Shown: piece after piece, positions 49,001-62,129 of the stretch
How the letters are laid out: each line of letters starts with the position of its first letter
How positions within the stretch are numbered: position 1 is the stretch's first letter
DNA from: Homalodisca vitripennis
Lineage: Eukaryota > Arthropoda > Insecta > Hemiptera > Cicadellidae
Assembly: GCF_021130785.1 (NCBI RefSeq)
Contig: NW_025776240.1
Span: 141,649-205,648 of the forward strand
DNA: 64,000 nucleotides
Reading direction: 5' to 3'
Notes under the pieces: model-generated
Database searches by the model: none
What the model saw: the letters and a program-made list of their open reading frames with translations, nothing else
What the model was told of the DNA's origin: nothing
Position numbers and translations under genes: made by a program

Positions 49001-52000
49001 CTTGTTGATAGGATTGATCACATACCTTCTGAAAGGCTTTGTCTTTCAACTTAATGCTGTGGTTCTCTAGTTCCAGAGGTTGTCATAAACACTGAGTTTG
49101 TCTCTTAAAACCCTTTAGTATAATACACTAAAATGCTACTGGCATAAATAAAGATCCTCTTGGAAGGGCTAGTCCGATGTTGTTACATATGTTACAATAT
49201 TATACATCTCTTAAAAAAGGTATAAATCTCTTAATAAAAACCTGTAAAATGAAACAGTTTGTATTTAAAACTGTAAAACCTCCTAGGATATGAGGTGTTG
49301 TGGTTTGTGTAATGGAGACCAGACCATGGTTTATCTCTTAAGTACAGAGCGGTTATAAAATTGTTCACAGCTGGTTTTCCTCCATCTTTCTCAATTTTAT
49401 GTTTGCCTGAAAACGACATTTACAGCGGCAGTAAAAATTACGTGTTACTAAATTTTAGTATAAAACTGTAATCATGCTATGTTACGAATTCCAACACTGC
49501 AATCTCACATATAATATTCAGTATAGAAAGAAAAATTATTCGAACATTACATATCTATTTAAAATTTGGTATTAGTTTGAACAGATTTCTTCTAGAAAAA
49601 CCTTAGTAACGTTGAGTAAGTTAGGCTAATTGATACATCATCTTTCCTCTAACGTGAGTGTAAACCTTTAATAGAAACTAGATTAAAGTCTGAGAAACTT
49701 AAACTATTTAACTTGACATTTTATTATAGTTTATATTACATGAGACTGCTTACTTATACATATTTGTGATTTCAAGATTTTACTTGAAGTTATTCAAACC
49801 TCTTAACGCAGTGTTACACATTTTGTAACATCAAGTGTCCGAAATGAAATTACTATTCCAAATCCTCCACCATCAACTACACATTATTCTTATATACGAG
49901 ATGTTTCCACATATCAAGTTGCCGACTATAGTTAATATTGTTAGTTGCCTAGCAGTATTGCTTTATTAAATATTTAAAAATTTATTGACACTGCAGAGTA
50001 CTGTGAATATTATGCTTTGTGAATTTATAATTGAATTTGAATATTAAAAAAAATAATAATTCATAATATTCTAAACCTTCCAACCTCAGACTGCGTTAGA
50101 ATATGTATGTTGCATTCCCGGAATCTTCCCGTCAAAACGGTTAGGAGTTCACAAGTCAATATTTATCTTTGCTATAAGTGCTCTGAAGATGTTTTGCTTA
50201 ATTTACAACAAACTGAAATAATTAAGGGAGTAATCTATCAACGTTGTTTTCCATCATCTTCAGTTATATTTTGACAGATCCTAAACCTCACTAAATAATT
50301 TCAGTGTTCGCAATAGCTTTCGTAAATTTTGGCAGAAGCTTGAAATTTTCAAGCAGTATTTGTAATATTATAATAAACAATCAATTTACCGGCGGATTCG
50401 CAAATAATTACTTTCTTAAAAACTTGTGAATGAAAACAAAATTTTTTTTGAATGTACACCAAACACTGATTTACCAATACAGATACACTGTGGCCGAAAT
50501 GACAGGTAAGTGCTAGTTAATGAATAATTTCCAACAGCTTTTATTTTCCTAAATGTAAAAAGAGAGTATAAGATCATAGAAGAAATTAACAATTGTAGCT
50601 AATTAAACGGTAGTAGTTAATTAATTAAGTACGGTTAAGTAAACTATGTTTGTTATTCTAAGTATGAAGCAAGAAATGAATCTGAAGAGGTTTATTAAGT
50701 TACGATGTTATTAAGGCGCACTCTAGCGTTAGTACACTTCCTATCTCACCGAAACTATTCGAACGTTACTATGAAATATAAATAAATAAAAAAATAAAAT
50801 AAAAATTATTGTGTGGTAATATATATCGGGAAAGATGTCATCCGTATACTTTAAACTTTGCAAGACTACATTTCTATTGTCAAGAATATGTTATATAGTT
50901 GTGGATGCCTAACAATAAAATATGGCTCTATGAAATTTTATTGTTGTATACAGTTGTTGCTTTCCTGTCTATTTGCCTTCAGAGAACTAAATATGTTAAA
51001 GATTACAAATTTGGCATGCAAACTCAGCGAAGCCTGTTACGCGACATGTCGTGATTGATTACATTTACTGTGGGAAGAGTTGATTTCAGTGCAAATAAAT
51101 CCTTTTACTTCACAGGATTTGAGTAAAGTTAGGGAACACTTTTACAACGGTCTTAAGGATATAACCGATGATAATGAAAAAACCACAGAGTAAATTTATT
51201 TCAGAACAAACTTGAGTACAAGCAAATTGTATTTGAACATGTGGCATGAGTAACGCATGTAGCTATTGATTTAAAACTTTACGAAGCCAGATTGCGAGAC
51301 ACGTGGAGTGCGGTACATCTACCTTTTAATACGATGACATTGGCTGAAAATTGTTGAATGTTCAAACATTCACTAAATAACAACCAACTTATAATACTTT
51401 TTTAATTAAAATTTTTACAAGAAGTTTTAAATTTTATAACCTATAGAAATAATAGGTTATGTAACAATTTAAAAGTGATGGAAGTAGATTCTAATTCCTA
51501 TCCATTAGACCAATAATTAAGAACACAGCACAAATGAGATATAATACAAACAATGTTGTGCTCATGTTAGTTGTTTATATAATTTAATTCGTATTCTGTT
51601 ATGTACTGTTTAAATATTTTTATCTTGGATAAACTCCCAGTTAAACCGGAGAGTAAGTAGGCAGTCTGTGTGGGGACCGTATTAACATAGTCTTCATATA
51701 GGTAATAATCATGAGAAGATAGATTTAGCTCCTGAATCAATAAGTTCCAATCAAAAGTTTTAAGTTACAACACAAGTTAGAAGAAGTAACTTTCTAGCCC
51801 ATTGGGTTGAAAACTTGGAGACAGAAAGTTAAACCCAGTCTCAGTGAACACAATAGAAGTGAGTTTGTGACAAAATTTACCAAAATTTACCTAAATTAGT
51901 GTGATATGGCAAATAATATAAGTGTGTAATTTTTTTTGGATGTATATGTGTGATAAATATCGTATGATTTAGTCCAATTTTTAAATATTCTAGTCCTCAA

Positions 52001-54500
52001 TAAAGTACTCTGTTCCCGCATTTCTCGTAACAAATAAGTTTAAGACAGGAAAGGCTAAGTAATATAGGTTGATCCGAAATTCCGAAATATTTTTGTAGCC
52101 ACTTTATTATTTATGTTTCTCACACCTGAATTTTTATAATTCCTATACGTTTTTATTTCGAAACTATCTTGGATTAATTGGTTGAATACAATTTGAAATT
52201 TTTATTATTTATCAAGACTTTAAAATTTGGAATATTTTGAGTATATTGAGAATTCAATTATTACCTTCAAGCCAAAAATTCAGAAAAAAGCGTTAAGGGA
52301 TATAATATTTTAGCCGTGCCTCAGCAATGCTATAACTCAATATCATGTCTCAAGAGTAAATTGAGCTTAAAATTTTGAATGTAAATGAATGAAATCTCTA
52401 TTTAAGCAACACAGTATTTAATTACATACATGTCATTCCATTGGAACTGCCTGAACGTTTAAGTAGCCTGACTATCCACAGTGTATCCAAGAACTATTTA
52501 ATGTGTAGAATTTTAATTTTGTATGAAACTTAACTTCTACATAGTCGAAAATGAGTTTATTGATGTTACATGCTGTAAATATCACAAAAACGGTATATAG
52601 CAAGAATAGTAGGTTTCAATTTTTTTAAAATTTCATACTATACCGAAAGTTTTAATTTAATATTTAATAAATTAAGGATTCAACAAGTTATACTTGGTTT
52701 GAAAGTCACTTTTCATTATTTATTTTAAATTTCGTATCCAAAGAGTACGCATTCTAGTTGTACTTCACGATTGTACTACTATATGCATTGCTTCTAAGCA
52801 TAAATATTCATAGCATTTAAATTCGTCTTTTTATATTAAAAGTGTTGAAAGCGCTTAGCAACTGACGTAGATTTTGTTATAAAATTGTAAACAAGAGATT
52901 TTAATTTTATTTAAATTATGATTATTTGCAAAATCCGCCCTTAATTAAAATCATAAGCTACTATCTTTTATCACAGTTACGTAAATTTTTATCGTGTTTG
53001 ACTTAAACAAGAAACTCATTAATGGAAAATATACATTCTACGTGGTGACCCTTCACAATGGGTGGTGATCAAGAACTCAAATTGTAAGCAAATTGCCGCC
53101 GATTGTATGATTGGGTGAAACTGTCGTCACTTCTGCAACAATTCGGCACGTAGTTGAGAAGCGCTGACGTAGTGAGAGAAAATACTCAAACGTACTGTAT
53201 GTATGACGTAATATGATTAATACCCGTAATTGTATTTCCTCACAACTGCTGTACTGTCAACTCAATAAAATGTTTTTTGTAACCCTCAGATAAGTCTATT
53301 TCATTCAACTAATCCGCATATCAGAAAAGGCATATCAAGTTATTGATTGTTTAAGCTTTTGACACGTCTGGTGAATTTCCTGAATTCGAGAGGAAAACGA
53401 TTTCTTTATGTAAAAATTTCTGCAACTTAAATATTAATGTAATTTGGTTAGATATGTTCTACAATTCTACCTGTTTCAACTTGCTTAAGACTTTTTGTGT
53501 TAATGTAGGGAGAATGCCAAAGTGGTTTTATATCACGAAATTTTCAGTTAGGATGCAATTATATACAAAATTAAATAGTTTTTGGTATTAATAAAACACC
53601 TTTCGAGCTTTCAGATATTTTTGAGAGTTTGCTACTTTCCTACAATCAATGAACACAATAATTTCTAAAAAAGTATCATTATGAATCATACAACTTCATT
53701 ATTTGCAAAAATTCACAGTAAACCGTTAGAAAGTATTTGGAAATTTTAATTTTCAAACAATGACTAAATTGCATTAATAAAGTGTACTCCATGGTACCTG
53801 ATGAGACAATGAAAATTCATTTTTTATCTAGATTGCCCTTGATTTTGTTATATAGGTGTCCCTGGTATCGAAACGACGTCACAAATTTATGTTGAACTTT
53901 AGATGCTGCACAAAACGGAATGTGAAATGGCGTCATCTCGATATTTTCAACGCAATATCACCATAATATTATATCATTGTAATTAATAGATTAACATATA
54001 ATAACTTACAAAGCCTGGTGGTTACAATTCTATAACTTCAATGTTATTTGTCTAAAAGACTAATTTAAAAAGAAAGTTATTAGAAATTTTAATAAAATAG
54101 TAAATATGATTTAATAACAGTTACAAGGAAATCAGTAAAGGCCGACAGTTGAGCGAGTAAAACAATTTGCTGAGTACCGAGTTGGGAATATTACATTACT
54201 GGAATATGAAACCCAAATAAGTTTTCAATCACATTACCTTTGAGGAGTTCCTTATTTAGTATTTGAATAAAAATCATTGAATTTCAATAATGTACAATTC
54301 TTGAAATATTGGATGAAGTTATATATACATACTTATAACTAACCAGATAACCCGATCATTAATTTTAATTATTTTAAATATTTATTATTGTATTATCGTA
54401 TTGATACTATACAAACTAAAGGTCCTACTATAGGATACGTTTAATTAAAATAGTAAACGAGGAGTAGAACAGTTTATATGGAGATTAGTTATATTTATAT
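46015..54500. other. Unit 2 AT-rich sequence without recognised gene
   Basis: This is collinear with 9,540-23,266 once the unit-1 insertions are removed. The near-empty piggyBac site is at about 48,100 and the empty site of the 463-bp insert at about 48,275. The short frames at 48,711-48,911, 49,231-49,419 and 50,858-51,058 are not supported. Confidence 0.5.
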
Positions 54501-54504
54501 TCTT

Positions 54505-55020
54505 GTCTGAGCGTTAGCAACGATTTTCAGTCTGATTATTTTTGTATGTATGTTATCACGATGGCTTGAGAACAAACTACAAATAGACTTGAAATTCTGC
54601 ATTAGGCATAATTTATGCATAACCAATAAAATTGATTATAATTAACTACATGTAATTTGACTGAGCGTTAGCGAAAATTGGTAACGTTAATATCAAAGTT
54701 TTTTTAAACAAACTGAGTAAAATTATATGGATTTCACAATTTTACATAGTAAACCATGTAACGTTAGCAATAGACTTGAAATTGTGCATTAGGCATCAGT
54801 TATGTATAATCAACAACAAGTGCATTTCACTACATGTGATTTGGCTGAGCGTTAGCGAACACTTTTTCATTGGTCACATAGTTAACCATGATTGCAACGT
54901 TAAAATAAATACATTTCTTAAACAATCTGGGTAAAATTATATGGGTTTACCCATTAGACATAGTAAAACATTTAACCAAATGAAATTAGCAATAAACTCA
55001 GAAAAGCCTGCTCAGAAAAG
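54505..55020 (+). repeat. Tandem repeat, about 3 copies (unit 2)
   Basis: This is the counterpart of 23,267-23,800, with TGAGCGTTAGC anchors at about 54,507, 54,662 and 54,845. It has lost short internal segments relative to unit 1. Confidence 0.8.
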
Positions 55021-55327
55021 TTTTCAAAAGGGTATAATAAAAATAACACAGTAAACAAACGTAAATTAAAAAGTCTAATTAATGTTTATAATTGAGCAGC
55101 ATTCATACGATTTTTGGAATAAATCTTTTAAATATTTTTTTAATGATATGGCATTAAAAATAAAACCCTAACTTTTCTCCCTTCTACTATCAACTCCAAT
55201 TTTTAACATCATATTATTAATTAAATAACTTTCAATCCCGGTCGATAACTTGTGAATTGATCAATTATTCTCGCCAGGCGTCTACCAGTGCCACAGTGGG
55301 GTATTTGGCAATGTTATTTGGAAAAAG

Positions 55328-55510
55328 TCATTTTATGAATATTACGGGAGTTAAAACGTAAATATGGTTTTTAATACACAAATAGTCAAATATGTGTGCT
55401 GCACCTCTTTTATTGTAATGTAATTGCCCTTTGGGTATCCACACCACAGGAAATTCTACTGATCGTCTAGTCAAGGATTTTCGCTGATCAAACACCTGCA
55501 TGACCAACAT
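55328..55510 (-). other. 60-codon open frame, unit 2 copy
   Basis: This is the counterpart of 24,122-24,304, with Lys for Asn, Leu for Gln-adjacent Phe, and Asn for Lys changes. I recognise no domain, and a coding role is unproven. Confidence 0.15.
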
Positions 55511-56059
55511 ATATGGGAGATCATTATTTCAGAGAAGTTTAATTTAATCCTATAACCACAATGGATTATGTTTTTGCAGGCAATTAGAATTACTTATAGG
55601 TATATGAAGTTATAACTAAATTAAATATTGGATTTAATATCTTAAAAAAATTGTAGTGTTATTCAAAGTTTAATTATCTCATAAATAAAAAAATAAAATG
55701 AGTTTTGTTGTACGGCGTTTCCCTGGAAACGTTTTAGGCTGGTATATGAGACAAAATCGTTTAGTTTTTACTATAGAATTTCGTTGTAGATTGCCTTATA
55801 AAGTGACTATCTACGGGAAAAATTTGTCAGATTGACGCGAAATATCTTTGTACTTTTTGCATATATTTGATGTACGATTAAAACTATGTTCTTATTTTTC
55901 TTAATTTAAATATATTATAGTAAAATAAAGGAATTTAATATTTTATATTTAATTTCCTAATTACTTATCAAAATCTGTGTTAATGGTGTCAAACATATGA
56001 AGGAAGGAAATTGCGTTTGTTTTAAATGTGTGATTATTATTACAAACAGGTACAGTTTT

Positions 56060-56080
56060 ACATATGGTTTTACAATATGG
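56060..56080. other. Deletion junction replacing the 8-kb block
   Basis: Here AGGTACAGTTTTACA (matching 24,838) is followed by about 18 bases of filler, TATGGTTTTACAATATG, and then GTGAAGCCATCC (matching 32,909). The filler repeats the adjacent TTTTACA(A)TATGG motif. That is the mark of an end-joining event with locally templated insertion. Confidence 0.75.
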
Positions 56081-56605
56081 TGAAGCCATCCATATTTTAT
56101 CACACAAATATATTAGATAAATAGTTCTATGTTTCGTAAGCTACCAAAAGAAACTTTCAGATTTAGAACTTTGTATCAGAATAAGTGATACTTTCGATAG
56201 TCGAATAACTGACAGGTTCTATGTATTTGTTGGTGTGTCAATGAATATACAACAAAAAGCATTGGTGTATGTGTTTATGTATGTATGATATTATGAATCA
56301 TAAGTGCAGGTATTTAATCGTCCTTGTCTGCGATTTAGCGTATGGCTTCATTTAATTTATAAGACCATTTTCTATAAAGAAAAATTAAGCAAAGAAAACT
56401 TCCTTTTTAATTATTTCAAATACCCATGTTAAATTATAAAATTGCCTAATTTATCATATAATGAATTTTATTATATTAAAAATATGGATCTGCCTAAATA
56501 TTATGTTTCATTGGGTTAATTACGTTGTATTTGGAGTTACCTTTTATTTTGTCAAATTAAAATTAGTTTTAATTGTTACAAATAAAAAACTAAAATTAGT
56601 ACAAA

Positions 56606-56646
56606 TACCCCCTAAACCCCCCCCCCTTTGGGGGGTATTTACACCC
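56606..56646. repeat. C-run/G-run hairpin tract (unit 2)
   Basis: This is the counterpart of 33,436-33,478, with CCCCCCCCCC followed by TTTGGGGGG and ACACCCCC. Confidence 0.8.
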
Positions 56647-56849
56647 CCTTAAATTGGTACAAATATTGAAGCCGGGTATTTTTTAAATTTAAAATACTAC
56701 ATTATGTTTAATTTTTAGGAACTAATATTGTGTATTTTTGTCTCTCTGCTGCGACCCTAGCAACTATACTCAGTGATTGTCGTTAAAATAAATATATATT
56801 TCATTTGCTGCGTGCCATGGTTGAAAGGAATGTGATTTGAAATTCTGAT

Positions 56850-57790
56850 GTGAACCGAGAAGCTTCCTATTCAACACTGAGATATCAAATGCGTGGTGGT
56901 TTAAAAATTCCAATCTCAGCATTCAATCCTCTTTCATTGCTCCCACTAACAGGAACGAGACTCGTGCCGATATTCCAAATAAAGGTAGGTTCCTAGCATT
57001 TGCGAAGTAGGATATAGTCATCGGAAGAAAACTCATATGAGTAATTCATTCTGTCTTGTGTTTCCTCATGATTCAAAGGGCAACATTATCTGGAACTCTA
57101 AGGTAAACTAGGAAACTTCCTACAACTCCTAGATAACATATGGTTATTTTAAAAATTGAAATGTCTACACTCAATCCTGCCTCATTGCTCCAACAGAAAT
57201 TCCACATTGCCTCAAAGCAGGACTTTACTATGTAGAACGATATGCATATGAGAGTTATCGCCATTTCCAAAAATAACTACATCTCGATATCTTATTCCAC
57301 CTTGTTACTCCATGTAATATTTAATTTACAGGACTCCTAGAGGAGCATTTCCATATAATGCCCTGATGTTGAGTAGGAAGCATCTCACACGAACTCAGAT
57401 GTAACTTATAACGATAGGGAAAATTCCCATATCCACACTCAATTCTGGCTCGTCCACTAAAAGACTGAATTCGACATAGCCTCCAATAGAAACGTCACTA
57501 GGATCTTTACCATTGTTAATGGTATGTTCCTTAGCCTCTGTGATGTAAGTTGAGGGAATTGGAATAAAACACATCTCAGCATCTTATACTGTTATGTTCC
57601 TCCATGTCAAGTACTTCTATAGGAGCGTTTTATGGAACCCTGATATTGGCTAGGAAACTTTTTACAAAAACTATGAGGTAACATATAGTGATTTGGTAAA
57701 TTTAAAACTTCGCAATCAACCCTGTCCCGTTTCTTCAGAACTGCTTTCATATATTGCCTGCAATCGGGCGTCATTCAGAAGCCAGAAAAG
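56850..57790 (-). repeat. Four-copy diverged tandem array (unit 2)
   Basis: This is the counterpart of 33,683-34,620. Here the minus-strand frame across the second unit stays open for 65 codons (57,073-57,270) and contains NEAGLSVDISIFKITICYLG. The unit also retains about 35 bases (near 57,205-57,240) that are missing from unit 1, and it lacks the poly(A) run. Confidence 0.65.
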
Positions 57791-58138
57791 AAAAGTAAAA
57801 TTTCTCAGTAATTCTGAGGCAAGTCGTAGTAATTTTACCACCTCTCTGCAAATTGTTATTGTTGGTATCACCATATGATTGTATATGTAACATTTCCAAA
57901 GTGAGTTCCTGAGGAGATACATGTACAATCGATAAAAATCCTTATTTATAGAACAATCTTCATCCAGATCACTAATTTTGTTAAATAGGTCGTCGCACAT
58001 AAAAAAGGAACAAAGAAACCGATCGAATGTTATAACCTCCTCTTTTTTAGAGTTGGTAAAATAAACATCAAATTCACTTTCAAGGCAATAAGCTACAGCA
58101 AATGTATATTCCTCTTTAATCAAGGCATCATAAGTCAT
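57716..58138 (-). CDS. 140-codon open frame of unknown function, unit 2
   Basis: This is the longest non-repetitive open frame in the window. It starts MTYDALIKEEYTF with a stop two codons upstream. It includes an acidic stretch (NKISDLDEDCSINKDF, residues about 63-78) and a hydrophobic, Leu-rich stretch (REVVKLLRLASELLRNFTF, about 98-116). It ends EETGQG inside the repeat array that continues on the same strand. I recognise no domain. In unit 1 (34,548-34,970) the equivalent frame is broken by a one-base deletion in a T run and by a TGA. It is therefore probably a decaying exon or chance frame. It could be the upstream part of a gene whose repeats form the adjacent array. Confidence 0.3.
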   Translation of the reverse strand: MTYDALIKEEYTFAVAYCLESEFDVYFTNSKKEEVITFDRFLCSFFMCDDLFNKISDLDEDCSINKDFYRLYMYLLRNSLWKCYIYNHMVIPTITICREVVKLLRLASELLRNFTFLFWLLNDARLQAIYESSSEETGQG

Positions 58139-58245
58139 ATCTCAACATGTGTAAAGTAAGCCAAAACTGCATAGAATAATACGTCTTATATTCCAATGTC
58201 TTTCATTCTATTTGATTTAATTAGGGCCCTACAGGAACTTCTTGG

Positions 58246-58471
58246 CCTATGACGCAGTGTAGCGGGTACAGCGGTTATCGCTTGATAACCAGATCAAGCA
58301 ACGTCTAGCATGGCGGCTGCTTGGATGGGTGACCGCTGAGTGATCCTGTCCTTGCAGTCCGTCTGCCCGGCCGTTGGTGGTGTTTCGGAAGTCATCTTTA
58401 AGCAGTTGGTCCCCAGGTGTTAGAGAGAGCTTCTAACTTCGCCTGGTAAAATAAGGTCTCTACTTAACTTT
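58246..58471 (+). mobile_element. 5S rRNA-derived SINE (SINE3 type), unit 2 copy
   Basis: This is the duplicated counterpart of 35,075-35,314. The 5S core is retained (AAGCAACGTCTAGCATGG, TTGGATGGGTGACCGC). It has small deletions in the body (after CCCCAGGTGTTAGAG) and in the tail (CTACTTAACTTTAA). The left target duplication ACTTCTTGG (58,237-58,245) is intact and the right one reads AATTCTTGG. The same insertion site in both units shows that insertion came before the duplication. Confidence 0.88.
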
Positions 58472-58493
58472 AATTCTTGGAATCGTTTCGTTG

Positions 58494-58920
58494 TTCGTCT
58501 GTTTGAGCAAAAACTATTAGTAGAATGTAGAGAATTGAAATTTGGTACATGGGTTCCTCTTGCTCCAAGGATGAAAGTTATTTATTTTGGGATTTAAATT
58601 TAAATGGGCTGTATATCTATCTGTACTCCTGCCCGTCTGTGCAATGCTAGAAAAGTCCAAGAGACTTTAAACTTAGAATATAGGATTCTCTACGTCCATT
58701 CAGTAACGTTATTAATTTTGAGGTTAAAATGTAAAAGGGTCCTGGTCGCCTGCCCGTATGTACGATAAATCTTGAAAGAAAAGGTCCTAGAGGCTTGAAA
58801 CTTGGAAATTTATCTTGTTCGAAGAATTAGCTCTGTTAATTTTAAACCGAAAAGGAAAAAAGTACGTCCGTCTGTCGTTGCGTCTACCGATTACTTCTTT
58901 CGTTACGATATGTTGGGTTC
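58494..58920 (+). repeat. Tandem array, 3-4 copies (unit 2)
   Basis: This is the counterpart of 35,334-35,760, with the same anchors (for example TCCTAGAGGCTTGAAACTTGG at about 58,785) and only scattered substitutions. Confidence 0.7.
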
Positions 58921-61900
58921 TTCCTACGTTGTCTCGGTATGATACAATATTAACATCTTTAACTGAATAACAGTTACGATTATGTTATAGGTTACGATAT
59001 TATTACACTTGAACCATAGAGCGTTAGTGGGCTTAAAATATTATTTAATGTAATGCAAGGTACTAGTTCGCCACACCATGTATCGTGTAAAATTCAGAAG
59101 TCGGAAGAAAGATTTATTGTTTTCCTTTTCCTTAAGCTAGTTATTTTTATTATGACATATGCTAAATGTCATACAGTCAATATAAATATTAGCTGTAAAT
59201 GAATTTATTCCGTGATTTTCTTGATGCTATTAGGTTACTCTTAAGATTAATGAAAACACATTTTATGCCACCACATCCAATGCATAGACACGCACCATAA
59301 TGAACTAGATGTTGCTTATATAAAAATGATATAAAATTTCAAGTCTATAGATCTGTTCGATCTCAAGGTATTGGCCTTAGAGACAGACATAGAATTATAC
59401 ACGAATGCAATCTTTACAGTCTCTCGACTGATATGCTTGGCAAACGATCAATCAAAACAGTGTTATAGGATTAACGGTTTGCTATTTTTTAACATTGCAT
59501 GTCGAGAACCATCCATTAAATTTACATATTTAGTAATATAATTTTATAAGATTCATACTAAATAACTTAATTAATGCTAAAAAAAACCAATTGTTCCATC
59601 CCAAAAAGGAGTTTAAAAACTTGTGGGTATTTTGAGGTACAATCTAATTCAGTCAAAATTGTACTAATGAAGAAATGATTTAAAATTGAAAATGCCTAAT
59701 TACTTAATACGTTACAGATATACGCTGGAAGTCCCGTTTAATAAATACGTCACTTGAGAAGTGGAAACACTGTCCTTGGCTAGCTTTTGAAAGATTAAAT
59801 TTTTCATAAGAAGAGAGGAAAGCTCAGACTAGCAGGATAATGGTACAATATAAGGAGTATAATGAGCTTTGAGTGAAGACCACGGGAGTGCTGGTATAAA
59901 TGGGTTAGTTGCACATGCTTTATCAAGGTAATATCTCATATGAGTTTCAAATAAATATTTATTAGAATAAAATGTACTCTAATTGTGTTTCACCCAACAT
60001 GTCTGACTATTTAAATAGTTCTATAAGCATAATTAAATGGTAACTAAAATTAAATTATTGTACGAGTTCTGACTATAATATGAATTTGCAGGAAGCTCAA
60101 GACACTAGCTTAAAATCCTTATTTATCAACGGAGAATTTGTGCACCGTAAAACTGCTATAACATTATTTGGTTAATTTGGTATTTACGTTATTCTTACCA
60201 AAATTATACAACTTAAAAATAACAGTAATATATTTAAAACTGAAATAAATAGTGCTAAAGTATCCTAAACATTTTTGGTACCAAGGCAACTTGTTTTACA
60301 ATTTCTAATGTTTACAATTTTGCACGCAAAATAAAGAAATTAAGTTTATACACGTTATTGACCATAGAATATTCCAAAAAAGTTTAAATCTGTGAGAGAA
60401 AGAAACATTAGGTAATTTCTGAAAAACAATAAAAATTATTTATTGAAACGAAATAAATTGGAATATGAATATATTGAAAACTGTGTATGATTACAATTCA
60501 AAATGATATATTTTTTTTATTCAGCCTAAAAATTTAGAAAAATTAGTTGAGATTTTTTTATGTATAAAATACAAATTTCAACTAAACCCCCAAAGAGCTT
60601 TGCGGATCGTAAACAAAGCAGGAAAAAACTGTACTTCATAAGGCATGTCTTCCTTATTTTGAGTTTACGAATTTAAGGTTATAATTATAAAACAGAAAAA
60701 CTAGTTTTCTTCCAGGATTAAATCACATTAAGGCTTTATGTTGTATAAAAGATCTAATTAATTTCTAATCCTTGTTTAAATCTCGCTAGGATGAAACTAT
60801 TAGTGAAGTTGAATAGTAATTAATATTAACTGTGCTGATATTGAATTTAGAATCCGAAGAACATGAAATACTGCTATTAAATGATGGAGTAAGTTAATAC
60901 ACTTTTCGTTCGATTCATTAATGAATACACTTTTAGTTTGTAAATGTACTCAAATCAGTATTTTACCACTAATTTTAGTATGTGGTTGATTTTATTGACA
61001 GTTCGTTATAAGAAGTAGTCACTTCTGTTGGTCAATCCCGCTACTGCCTTTACATTTTTCCGTTGTGCAAAACATACAACGCGTAGTTTCTGTAAAGGTT
61101 TAAAAAAAGTCTTTTCATTTTTTTCAAAGTAAAAATAAAATAGGTCTTATTTATTTTAATTGTATGTACCTGAAAAAGAGTAAAAAGTAATGATAAAAAT
61201 AGACTTGTCTTGCCAATATAAAATTTTAATTCTATCACTAATACAAAAACGTGTTCTATAACCACTAAAAATTGAAGAACAGAAAAACTATAAAGTAACA
61301 ATAACATTACTGTATATTATGTAGACGGAAAATTTGTAAGGAATATATGTTGTGGAATTACACGTATTTTTAAGTTAAATGTAAGTTATTTTTATGTATA
61401 AGACTAAACCATTATTATTTCCGGCTAAAAAATTAGTTAGAAAAGTTGTTATACTCGTGTAATCGACAATCATTGTTTCTAAACAACGAGTAGACTGTGG
61501 AGGAATAAATAAATCATTCAGTGAACATCTTTTACTTAGTTAAATCTTAAGTTATTAGCAGCTTTAATATTTGTTGTATTAACTGTTTATTTTCGCGTAA
61601 AGCTATAATTTTAATAATTTAATTCTTTAACTCAAATGCCCCACTTTACGAGTATGACATTCCAAAACTATCACATACAACCTTTTTCTTGCTAAATTTG
61701 GTCAAATCTGGTTAAAATATTTTGTTTCTTCTGCTAAAAATGAATTTTTATTTTTTTATTGGATTTAAGAACTTTTAGATAAACTGCTGTCAGTAGCAGC
61801 GATATTTAAGAGATTTACGTACCCTTTACTAAAATCTTACGTTGTCCTTACAATTTTTAAATGCTACAGTATTTTACTGACTTAAGTATTAAAGTGACAT

Positions 61901-62032
61901 CAATTACGATATATCATCTTATAATAACAAGAATTTCAACATTTATATCGTGTGACAATGTGTGCACATATTACATACACGCACAACACAAAGAATATAC
62001 AAGACTCCATAAAAAACTTACACCTTCCACAG
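58921..62032. other. Unit 2 AT-rich sequence without recognised gene
   Basis: This is collinear with 35,761-38,843. It has about 50 extra bases near 60,680-60,740 that are absent from unit 1. No gene is recognised. Confidence 0.5.
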
Positions 62033-62129
62033 TTGAGACTGCAGGTGACAAAATAGTGAAATCAATCAATGTAACCTCGCTATTAATGTTCAGTGACGTG
62101 AACATACTACTTGGAGCCACTCCAACTAT
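62033..62129 (+). other. Exon-like segment of 97 bp, unit 2
   Basis: This is the counterpart of 38,844-38,940, with acceptor CACCTTCCACAG and donor GTAAGTGACAC both retained and the same length. Confidence 0.25.
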
